Notes under the pieces: model-generated | Told to the model about the DNA's origin: nothing | Databases searched by the model: none | What the model saw: the letters and a program-made list of their open reading frames with translations, nothing else | In this document: positions 7,585 to 13,927 of the stretch, piece by piece | Numbering within the stretch: position 1 is the first letter of the stretch | Layout: each line of letters starts with the position of its first letter | Made by a program: the position numbers and the translations under genes | Assembly: GCA_964387775.1 (NCBI GenBank) | Contig: CAYLZO010000032.1 | Span: 1 to 30,171 of the forward strand | Source of the DNA: CAYLZO01 sp964387775 | GTDB taxonomy: Bacteria; Chloroflexota; Anaerolineae; JAAYZQ01 | Direction of reading: 5' to 3' | Length of the DNA: 30,171 bases

Positions 7585-7659
7585 TGCCGGGCCGGGGACG
7601 TATCTTTGGGCCGGAGACGGTGTTTTCGCTGACAGAGTCAGCGGAGGTTTCTAAGGATC

Positions 7660-8400
7660 ATGAGTAGGAAAGATACCGTAGAGGCAAGAGACGGAGACTA
7701 TTCGCTCGAGATCCGGGGCTGGTACCGGGTGGTGCGGGGGATCATCCTCTTTTTGCTTCACCTCCTCTGCCGGGTCGAAGTGGAGGGCCTGGAGCACATC
7801 CCGGACGAGGGGCCTTACTTGTATATCTCCAACCACCTGCATTGGCTCGATCCGCCGGTGTTGATGGCGATCTTTCCCCACCGGGCCTACGTCTTTGCCG
7901 CCGAAAAGTGGGAAAAGAACCCGGTCCTCGGCCCGCTTTTCAAGTCCCTCGACTCCATCTTTGTCAGGCGGGGCGAAGTGGACCGCAAGGCGCTGCGCAA
8001 GGCCATGGCGGTGCTGGAGGGCGGCGGGATCTTGGGCATGGCCCCTGAAGGGACGCGCAGCTCGACGGGCGCCATGCAGCGAGGACATAGCGGCGCCGCC
8101 TATCTGGCCTATCGGGCGGGCGTTCAGCTGCTGCCGGCCGTGGCCACGGGGCAGGAGAAGGTCTTTCCCTCGCTATTGCGCTTGCGGCGGGCGACGGTGC
8201 GGGTGGCCTATGGCCCGCCCTTTGCCCCGCCGCTGGCAGACGAGGCGGGGGGCCGGGTGCGCGCCGCCGACATGCACGCCTTCACCGAGGAGATGATGTA
8301 CCGCCTGGCCGCCCTACTCCCGCCCGAGTATCGCGGTGTCTACGAGGACGTGGCCGAAAAGCGGCCAGACCTGGTTGCACGGTATGCCGCCAGCAAGTAG
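7660..8400 (+). CDS. plsC: 1-acyl-sn-glycerol-3-phosphate acyltransferase
   Basis: A 246-aa membrane-associated acyltransferase of the PlsC/AGPAT family, which adds the second acyl chain to lysophosphatidic acid in phospholipid synthesis. The catalytic H-x4-D motif is His59-Asp64 (NHLHWLD). The substrate-binding PEGTR motif is at 129-133, and a hydrophobic segment near 27-37 anchors the N-terminus. The ATG at 7660 is preceded by GGAGG about 12 nt away. It lies 75 nt after the LysM lipoprotein and is probably cotranscribed with it. A short hairpin (7627-7643) sits just before the ribosome site. Confidence 0.93.
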   Translation: MSRKDTVEARDGDYSLEIRGWYRVVRGIILFLLHLLCRVEVEGLEHIPDEGPYLYISNHLHWLDPPVLMAIFPHRAYVFAAEKWEKNPVLGPLFKSLDSIFVRRGEVDRKALRKAMAVLEGGGILGMAPEGTRSSTGAMQRGHSGAAYLAYRAGVQLLPAVATGQEKVFPSLLRLRRATVRVAYGPPFAPPLADEAGGRVRAADMHAFTEEMMYRLAALLPPEYRGVYEDVAEKRPDLVARYAASK

Positions 8401-8429
8401 CCAGATGTGTTTCCTTCCAGAGAAGTGGG

Positions 8430-8484
8430 GTTCGTAGTAGGCGATTCATCGCCGTCAAGTCGCGCTAAAGCGCGTACTACGAAC
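8430..8484. repeat. Dispersed palindromic repeat with two inner hairpins
   Basis: The arms GTTCGTAGTA (8430-8439) and TACTACGAAC (8475-8484) enclose two small hairpins, 8440-8453 (6 bp, GGCGAT/ATCGCC) and 8461-8474 (6 bp, CGCGCT/AGCGCG). The whole can fold as a three-way structure. A partial second copy of the right half occurs at 22228-22250 with 21 of 23 bases the same, so this is a dispersed element and not a gene-specific site. Confidence 0.85.
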
Positions 8485-8522
8485 ATCACCCAACTTATCA
8501 TTGCTCGACGAGGAGTTGAATT

Positions 8523-8912
8523 GTGGAACGACGCGGATGTGGATTTGGTTGTATCGTGACGATCTTGGGCCTGGCTTTGAGTTGCTTCCTCTTGCCCTAC
8601 CTGGTGAGCAGCGTCTATTCGGTCGTCAGCGCCGTGCTCCAGGTGCCGGGCACGCCCGACTGGCTCTGGGGCGATTGGCTCAGCTCGGTCCTGGACGTGG
8701 ATTCCGCCCTGTACATGGTCCTGGCCGAGGGGCCGATCTGCTGCGTGGGCGTCTTTGGCCTACTCACCATCGTCCTGGGCCTGGTGACCATGATCAGCGG
8801 CGCCGGCCCGGCCGAGCCGGAGTGGGACGAGGCTGTTCCTTATGCCAACGAATACGAGTACGGCGAGGGCACGTATTATGAGGACGAAGCGACTGACGTG
8901 TGGGCGGGGTGA
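8523..8912 (+). CDS. Small membrane protein of unknown function
   Basis: A 129-aa protein with two predicted membrane helices (about 10-38 and 71-92) and an acidic, tyrosine-rich tail (about 98-125). The loop between the helices is rich in Trp, Asp and Leu. The GTG start at 8523 is supported by GAGGAG 7 nt upstream. I do not recognise the family. Downstream lies the decayed toxin-antitoxin remnant on the opposite strand. Confidence 0.75.
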   Translation: MERRGCGFGCIVTILGLALSCFLLPYLVSSVYSVVSAVLQVPGTPDWLWGDWLSSVLDVDSALYMVLAEGPICCVGVFGLLTIVLGLVTMISGAGPAEPEWDEAVPYANEYEYGEGTYYEDEATDVWAG

Positions 8913-8979
8913 GGTCCGAGCCTCATCTGTGAGATTTCCATTAGCCCTACACCTGGGGGGAAGTGTCTCCACTTTGAGC

Positions 8980-9260
8980 GCCCTACAAAACAGAACCAAG
9001 CGTAGCCCGGCTTCCACTTGCTCAAACAGGTGGGGAGGAACGGGCCCCACACGCTCGGTCAAGAATACTCTGTCCACGGTAATCACCTGGGAGACGTTTG
9101 CCACCGAGTCTCGCGGCAAGCCCGTGACTCGACGTGGCTGCGATTGAAATCATCTGATTGTACGACCAAAACTGGCCGGCGATATCCTGGCTCCGAAGCA
9201 ACCGGCTCAGGCAGCGTAGCCCACCAGATCTCTCCACGCCAAATTACCACGTCTCCCCCA
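8980..9260 (-). pseudogene. PemK/MazF-family toxin, inactivated by internal deletion and frameshift
   Basis: Two pieces in different frames give the two ends of a PemK/MazF mRNA-cleaving toxin. The N-terminal piece, from GTG near 9251, reads VVIWRGEIWWATLPEP, GYRRPVLVVQSD and FNRS. The C-terminal piece (about 9122 down to 8990) reads GLPRDSVANVSQ, VITVDR, FLTERVG and GLRLVL. In intact relatives about 25 residues lie between FNRS and GLPRDS; here they are nearly absent and the frame changes near 9128. No in-frame stop follows the usual C-terminus, so the gene is dead. The GTG overlaps the TGGTAA end of the preceding reading frame, as in translationally coupled antitoxin-toxin pairs. Confidence 0.8.
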
Positions 9261-9627
9261 CAGAAGTTAGCTGTATGTGGGTCCAAGCTGGGTCCAGTGC
9301 CGACGATTCGTCAGCATACACCTGGTGGAAGGGGACCTGGCCCTTGGCCGAGGCAACGTAGATGTCGGCGGCCAGGAGGGGTTCCAGGGCGCTGTAGTCG
9401 AAGAGCCGGGTGGCGATTTCGAAGGGGGAGAAGGCCTCGAGGGTCTCCTTGTTCAGGTCCTCCCAGCCCCGGTAGCGGTAAGCCGAGCGATAGCGCGGTT
9501 TGGGCGACGGGGGCAGGTCTGGGTCGCGGCGCAAGACGAGGGGGAGTTGCTCTGCGTCGTTGGCATAAACGTGGAAGGCGATCATTCGCGGCTCTCTGGA
9601 CTTGACAAAATCGGCAAGCCCTTTCAC
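9244..9627 (-). pseudogene. Chimeric ORF: unknown N-terminal gene fragment joined to an antitoxin-like tail
   Basis: A 127-aa reading frame starting at GTG 9627 (or ATG 9585). The first ~100 residues (with RDPDLPPSPKPRYRS, GWEDLNKETLEAFSPFEI, and DIYVASAKGQVPFH) look like the start of a longer protein. They are reminiscent of N-terminal parts of Chloroflexota transposases, but I cannot confirm that. After PFH the text changes to VYADESSALDPAWTHIQ and ends TW-stop, overlapping the GTG of the dead toxin. This tail has the position and style of an antitoxin C-terminus. I infer a deletion that fused two unrelated gene ends. There is no clear ribosome site. Confidence 0.5.
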
Positions 9628-9659
9628 CCAACCCTGATAGTCAGCTGCTCCTCCTTTTG

Positions 9660-10757
9660 TCAGGCAGGCGTGAGGCTCGCCAGCAACTGCGTGTAGAACC
9701 GCAGATTGTGCATCGTCGCCAGGCGCTGGCCCAGCGGGTCATCGACGTCAAAGAGGTGGTGCAGGTAGCCCAGCGAGTAATCCCGGCAGCAGGGGCAGTC
9801 GCACGCCTCTGAGAGAGGTCCCCACGCCCGCTTGTGTTTTTCGTCCCGGATGTAGACAAAATCGTAGAAATCGGGTGTCCGAAGGTCCGCCAGGCCGGGG
9901 TCCGGCGCGTTCCAGACGTAGAGCCGCCCATGGCGGGCGTCGCGGGTCGGCAGCACGCAGTCGAAAATGCGCCAGCCCAGGCGGTAGCAGGTGACGATGT
10001 GCTCCGGGCTGCCCACGCCCAGGGCAAAGCGGGGCAGGGGGTCGGGGAGCAGGCTCGCCGTGTAGGCAAAGATCTCCTCGGCCAGCGCACCCTCCGGGGT
10101 GAGGGGCCAGCCGCCAAAGCCAAAGCCGTCGAACCCCAGGGGCAGGAGCTCCTCGGCGCACCGGCGGCGCATCTCCCGGTCGTAGCCGCCCTGGACGACG
10201 CCAAAGAGCAGCGGACGAGGCCCATCGCCCCGGTGCCGCACCGCCAGCAGCCGGTCGAACTCGGCGCGGCACCGCTCGGCCCACTGAACCGTGCGCCGCA
10301 CCGAGGCGGCCACCTCGTCGGCCGAGGCGTCGGGGCTCGGACAGTCGTCCAGGCAGATGACGAGGTCGCTGCCCAGGTCGATCTGGTAGCGGATGCTGCG
10401 TTCCGGCGTAAAGAGCACCTTCTTCCCGCCCCGGTCCGCGTCGACGAAGTGGATGCCGCGCTTGGTGACGGTGCCGTACATCGGATTCTCACGGATCATG
10501 CTCATGAGCTGGAACCCGCCCGAGTCGGAGGCGATGGGCCGCGGCCAGTCCATGAACTCGTGGATGCCGCCGGCGCTTTTGATCAGGCCCACCCCGGGCC
10601 GGCTCGACAGGTGAAAGACGTTCACCACGCAGCCGCGCACGCCGACCGCCTCCAGGTCGCGGCTGTCTACGGTGCGGACCACGCCCCGCGTCGCGTCTGG
10701 AAAAAAGACGGGCAGGGACAGCGGGCCGTGGGCCGTTTCGAGCACAGACGGAATCAT
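9660..10757 (-). CDS. tgt: tRNA-guanine transglycosylase family protein, divergent
   Basis: A 365-aa TIM-barrel enzyme of the family that swaps G34 of tRNA-His/Asn/Asp/Tyr for a 7-deazaguanine base. It keeps the base-binding SDSGGFQ (Asp78), GVVQGG, the nucleophile Asp266 in FDCVLPTR, and the zinc set Cys319, Cys321, Cys324, His350. It departs from bacterial Tgt at two usually fixed places: NTYHL is NVFHL, and GGLAVGE is GGWPLTPE, a loop that lines the base pocket. This suggests a changed base preference, for example queuine or another deazaguanine (inference). The ATG at 10757 overlaps the TGA of the upstream methylase (TGATG), giving translational coupling. It is the last gene of the guaB-led cluster. 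Confidence 0.88.
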   Translation of the reverse strand: MIPSVLETAHGPLSLPVFFPDATRGVVRTVDSRDLEAVGVRGCVVNVFHLSSRPGVGLIKSAGGIHEFMDWPRPIASDSGGFQLMSMIRENPMYGTVTKRGIHFVDADRGGKKVLFTPERSIRYQIDLGSDLVICLDDCPSPDASADEVAASVRRTVQWAERCRAEFDRLLAVRHRGDGPRPLLFGVVQGGYDREMRRRCAEELLPLGFDGFGFGGWPLTPEGALAEEIFAYTASLLPDPLPRFALGVGSPEHIVTCYRLGWRIFDCVLPTRDARHGRLYVWNAPDPGLADLRTPDFYDFVYIRDEKHKRAWGPLSEACDCPCCRDYSLGYLHHLFDVDDPLGQRLATMHNLRFYTQLLASLTPA

Positions 10758-11449
10758 CACGAAACTCTAAGGGTCTGGGTTCCGGCGATGACCAACGTAA
10801 ACTCGCCCCGGGGGCTGTCCTGGCGAAAGTGGGCCAGCAGCTCGGCGGCCGTGCTGCGCCGCACTTTCTCGTAGAGCTTGGTCAGCTCACCGGCGGCGGC
10901 CATCGGGCGGTCGCCAAAGAGTCCGGCCAGGTCGGCCAGGGTATCGAGCAGGCGATGGGGCGACTCGTAGGCGACCAGGACAAAGGGGCGCTTGACCAGG
11001 GGCGCCAGCAGGTCGTGGCGGGCGTTGGCCGTGCGCGGCAGAAAGCCGAGAAAGACGAACCGCTCGGCAGGGAACCCCGCCACCGACAGGGCCGCCGACA
11101 GCGCCGCGGGGCCGGGCACCGGCTCGACGCGGACGCCCTGGGCCAGCGCCGCGTTGACCAGCTCGTAGCCAGGATCGGCCAGGCCGGGCATGCCCGCCTC
11201 CGAGACGAGGGCCACGTCACCCTCGGCCAGGGCGGCCAGGACGGCGGCCAGGCGCTGTTCTTTTTTGCGCGCGTAGGCGTCGGTGTAGCGCCGCATCGGC
11301 GTCGAGATTTCATAGCGGGCCAGCAAGCGCTGGGTGCGCGGCGGATTCTCCGAGGCGACGAGGCCCACCTGGCGCAGCACGCGCAGCGCCCGGGGGCTGA
11401 TGTCCTCCAGGTTGCCGATGGGTGTGCCGACGATGTACAAAATACCCAT
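10757..11449 (-). CDS. rsmI: RsmI-like 16S rRNA 2'-O-methyltransferase, divergent and short
   Basis: A 230-aa member of the tetrapyrrole-methylase fold. The family member RsmI methylates the ribose of C1402 in 16S rRNA helix 44. Seen: TPIGNLEDI at residues 9-17, SEAGMPGLADPG at 83-94 and VPGPAA at 111-116, all parts of the AdoMet site. In canonical RsmI the second reads SDAGTPxISDPG, and an AEDTRxT segment appears where this protein has ASENPPRT (32-39). It also lacks the ~50-residue C-terminal domain of the usual ~280-aa protein. It could be a true but degenerate RsmI or a paralogue with another target. No clear ribosome site is visible; the start lies next to a heptamer repeat. It is coupled to the downstream tgt. 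Confidence 0.85.
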   Translation of the reverse strand: MGILYIVGTPIGNLEDISPRALRVLRQVGLVASENPPRTQRLLARYEISTPMRRYTDAYARKKEQRLAAVLAALAEGDVALVSEAGMPGLADPGYELVNAALAQGVRVEPVPGPAALSAALSVAGFPAERFVFLGFLPRTANARHDLLAPLVKRPFVLVAYESPHRLLDTLADLAGLFGDRPMAAAGELTKLYEKVRRSTAAELLAHFRQDSPRGEFTLVIAGTQTLRVS

Positions 11450-11452
11450 GAT

Positions 11453-11524
11453 GCGTAAAGCGTAAAACGTAAAGCGTAGAACATGATGGCTGAACGGCTC
11501 ACGTTTTACGCTTTACGTTTTACG
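11453..11524. repeat. Inverted heptamer array, GCGTAAA type
   Basis: Four heptamers (GCGTAAA, GCGTAAA, ACGTAAA, GCGTAGA; 11453-11480) are followed by a 21-nt gap and about three inverted copies (11502-11524). The perfectly paired arms are 11461-11477 and 11508-11524 (17 bp). The right arm supplies the last codons and the TAA stop of the methyltransferase gene. Confidence 0.9.
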
Positions 11525-12333
11525 ACAAATGCCAACTCCGTTTCAAAGTTGAGTTGCTCGACGGTCCAGTGGCGCTCGGCGGCCCAGGACAGGAACTGCC
11601 CCTCGTAGTGCTCGGCCATGCCCTTGTCGCGCCCGCCCAGGCTCTGGACGGCGTAGCTGACGACGACGAATGATGCCGCCAGCGACTCGACCTGGCGCAC
11701 CGTGGCGCCCGCCGCCTGGCGCTCCAGCGAGGGGCTCATCTTGAGCAGCAGGGCCACGCTCGGCCCTGAGCCGGTCGAAGGGGCGCCGGCGGGCGGGTCG
11801 GCCAGCAGGTCCTGGCAGCGGGCCAGCGACGGCCGGCCGGCCAGGGCCAGGTAGCGGTTGAGAAAGTCGACGCGCTCGACGTCGATGTCGATGGGAGTCA
11901 GGCGCGCGTCAGCGGGCAGATCCATCCACGGCAGCGCCAGCGGGTTCAGGCCGCAGCCCAGGTCGAGCACGGCGCCGGGCCGGCGGGTGATCTGCCAGAG
12001 GGCGGGATAGAAGCGGTCGAGGATCGGCAGCCGCTCGCGGGTCGAGCTGTGCCGGGCCAGCAATTCGCGGCAGGCGGCCCGGATTTTGGCCTCGCCGCCG
12101 GTGGCGTAGGCCGCCGCCAGCCGCTCGTAGGCTGCCGCGTAGTCGATGCCCTCCTCAAAGGCGCTATAGACCTGGTGTAGCCGCCGCTTGGTGGCCTTGA
12201 CTGCCGCCTTGGTGCTGTCCCGCTTGGCCAGCTCCTGCCGGGCCAGGCGGCGGATGGTGTCCCGGCAGACGGTGCGGTACTTTTTCGACGCGGCGACGGC
12301 GGCGACGATTTCGTCCAGATCAGACATCGGCAT
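11506..12333 (-). CDS. FmrO/Rmt-family 16S rRNA (guanine-N7) methyltransferase
   Basis: A protein of about 273-275 aa resembling the FmrO/Sgm/RmtB family, which methylates N7 of G1405 in 16S rRNA and in actinomycete producers gives resistance to 4,6-linked aminoglycosides. Numbering from ATG 12327: SKKYRTVCRDTIRR (14-27), KATKRRLHQVY (44-54), HSSTRERLPILDRFY (93-107), AdoMet motif LDLGCGLNPLALPW (121-134), PIDID (145-149), LLLKMSPSLERQ (193-204) and VVVSYAVQSLGGR (221-233). An extra loop (about 178-190) is encoded by a dispersed-repeat-like sequence at 11764-11784. ATG 12333 or ATG 12327 could be used; neither has a visible ribosome site, since a palindromic repeat lies directly upstream. The last residues come from the heptamer repeat. 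Between guaB and rsmI. Confidence 0.85.
   Translation of the reverse strand: MPMSDLDEIVAAVAASKKYRTVCRDTIRRLARQELAKRDSTKAAVKATKRRLHQVYSAFEEGIDYAAAYERLAAAYATGGEAKIRAACRELLARHSSTRERLPILDRFYPALWQITRRPGAVLDLGCGLNPLALPWMDLPADARLTPIDIDVERVDFLNRYLALAGRPSLARCQDLLADPPAGAPSTGSGPSVALLLKMSPSLERQAAGATVRQVESLAASFVVVSYAVQSLGGRDKGMAEHYEGQFLSWAAERHWTVEQLNFETELAFVVKRKA
11764..11784. repeat. Short dispersed-type repeat inside the methyltransferase gene
   Basis: CCCTGAGCCGGTCGAAGGGG resembles the widespread 'CCCTGAGC-x-x-GTCGAAGGG' short repeat of environmental bacteria. It adds an in-frame PSTGSGPS loop between two strands of the methyltransferase. No second copy was seen in this window, so the assignment rests on general recognition. 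Confidence 0.5.
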
Positions 12334-12337
12334 GTTT

Positions 12338-12365
12338 GTAGGGCAAGTTTCAAACTTGCCCAACT
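12338..12365. repeat. Dispersed palindromic repeat, copy 1
   Basis: A 28-nt element containing a 21-nt perfect palindrome (12341-12361; GGGCAAGTTT around a central C). On the minus strand it matches 20996-21023 in 27 of 28 positions. It fills the space between guaB and the methyltransferase start and may hide or replace the ribosome site. Confidence 0.9.
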
Positions 12366-12369
12366 TATC

Positions 12370-13857
12370 CTACTGGCGGCCCATCGGGTAGTTGGGCGCC
12401 TCTTTGGTGACGATGACGCCGTGGGGGTGGCTCTCGATGAGGCCGGCGTGGCTGATGCGCACGAACTGGGCTTTGGCCCGCAGGTCGGCCAGGCTGGCGG
12501 CGCCGACGTAGCCCATGCCCGAGCGCAGGCCGCCCATGAGCTGAAAGACGTACTCGGCCAGCGGCCCCTTGTAGGGCACCTGGCCCTCGATCCCCTCGGG
12601 GACGTGCTTGTCGCCTCCGGGGTCCCCGTCACCTGCGATGATGTTATACCGGTCGCGGGCCAGCCCCTTCATGGCGCCCAGCGAGCCCATGCCCCGGTAT
12701 TCCTTGAAGCGGCGCCCCTCGTAGATAATCAGCTCGCCGGGTGATTCCTCCAGGCCGGCCAGCAGGCCGCCGAGCATGACCGCGTCGGCGCCGGCGGCCA
12801 GGGCCTTGGTAATGTCGCCCGAGTACTTGATGCCGCCGTCGGCGATGACGGTCACGCCCTGGCGGTGGGCCTCCTCGGCGCAGGCCTGGATGGCCGTGAC
12901 CTGGGGCATGCCGGCGCCGGTCACGACGCGCGTGGTGCAGATGGAGCCGGCGCCCACGCCGACCTTGACCACATCGGCGCCGGCGGCGATGAGGTCGCGG
13001 GCCCCCTGGGCGGTGACTACGTTGCCGGCCACCAGGACCAGGTCGGGATGCCGGGCCTTGGCCCGCTCGGCGGTGTTCAGCACGCCGGCGGTGTGGCCGT
13101 GGGCGGTGTCGATGACGACCAGGTCCAGGCCCTTTTCGGCCAGCGCATCGAGCCGGACCAACGCCTCGTCGCCCACGCCGATGGCCGCGCCACAGATCAG
13201 CCGGCCCTGGGCGTCGGTGGCGCGGTGGGGGTAGTCGCGCTTTTTCATAATGTCCTTGACGGTAATGAGCCCCTTGAGCACGCCCGCCTCGTCCACCAGC
13301 GGCAGCTTTTCGATGCGGTGCTCCTGAAGGATGGCGACGGCGTCGTCGAGCGTGGTCTCGACCGAGGCGGTCACCAGTTTCTGGGCCGGCGTCATCAACT
13401 GGCGGATGGGCAGGCGCATGTCGGTCACAAAGCGGACGTCGCGGTTGGTGAGGATGCCCACCAGCCGGTGGCCGTTCTGGACGATGGGCACGCCCGAGAT
13501 GTGATACTTGCTCATGATCGCCTCGGCGTCGCCCACGGTGGCGTCGGGCGGCAGGGTGATGGGATCGACGATCATGCCCGACTCGCTGCGCTTGACCTTG
13601 TCCACCTCCTCGGCCTGCTGGGTCACGGTCAGGTTGCGGTGCAGCACGCCGACGCCCCCCTCCCGGGCCAGGGCGATGGCCAGCTGGGCCTCGGTCACGG
13701 TGTCCATCGCCGCCGAGAGCAGGGGGATGTTGAGATCGACGCCGGGCGCCAGCCGCACGTCCAGGTCCACCTCGGCGGGCAGCACCTCCGAGCGGCCAGG
13801 GACCAGGAGCACGTCGTCGAAGGTCAGGGCTTCTTCAGGGAAAGGCTCACTCGTCAC
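12370..13857 (-). CDS. guaB: IMP dehydrogenase
   Basis: A 495-aa full-length enzyme oxidising IMP to XMP with NAD, the committed step of GTP synthesis. The barrel begins with LTFDDVLLVPGRSEVLP (11-27). Two CBS modules (about 95-205; YHISGVPIV and HRIEKLPLV) are inserted, as is normal. The catalytic Cys307 lies in GAGSICTTR, the phosphate-binding GGIKYSGD follows at 341-348, and the mobile-flap RY is in RDRYNII, followed by VPEGIEGQVPYKG (419-431). I chose the GTG at 13857 because GGAGG lies upstream and the homology starts there; the longer in-frame extension reads through a tandem repeat. Between pfp and the methyltransferase on the same strand. Confidence 0.97.
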   Translation of the reverse strand: MTSEPFPEEALTFDDVLLVPGRSEVLPAEVDLDVRLAPGVDLNIPLLSAAMDTVTEAQLAIALAREGGVGVLHRNLTVTQQAEEVDKVKRSESGMIVDPITLPPDATVGDAEAIMSKYHISGVPIVQNGHRLVGILTNRDVRFVTDMRLPIRQLMTPAQKLVTASVETTLDDAVAILQEHRIEKLPLVDEAGVLKGLITVKDIMKKRDYPHRATDAQGRLICGAAIGVGDEALVRLDALAEKGLDLVVIDTAHGHTAGVLNTAERAKARHPDLVLVAGNVVTAQGARDLIAAGADVVKVGVGAGSICTTRVVTGAGMPQVTAIQACAEEAHRQGVTVIADGGIKYSGDITKALAAGADAVMLGGLLAGLEESPGELIIYEGRRFKEYRGMGSLGAMKGLARDRYNIIAGDGDPGGDKHVPEGIEGQVPYKGPLAEYVFQLMGGLRSGMGYVGAASLADLRAKAQFVRISHAGLIESHPHGVIVTKEAPNYPMGRQ

Positions 13858-13873
13858 ACTCTGCCTCCGTGTT

Positions 13874-13924
13874 GCGTGATGCGTGATGCGTGATGCGTGA
13901 AACCAGACACGCATCACGCATCAC
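13874..13924. repeat. Inverted heptamer array, GCGTGAT type
   Basis: Nearly four tandem GCGTGAT units (13874-13900), an 8-nt loop, then an inverted arm (13908-13924) pairing perfectly over 17 bp with 13883-13899. It lies in the gap between pfp and guaB. There is no T-tract, so it is not a classic terminator. Confidence 0.92.
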
Positions 13925-13927
13925 ATT

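Noticed and set aside
9834..10874. A 346-aa plus-strand ORF opposite tgt.
   Set aside because: Composition is that of an antisense shadow; tgt on the minus strand has all catalytic residues.
13858..13917. Longer N-terminus for guaB.
   Set aside because: The extension reads through the GCGTGAT array and the GTG at 13857 has GGAGG upstream; the family starts there.
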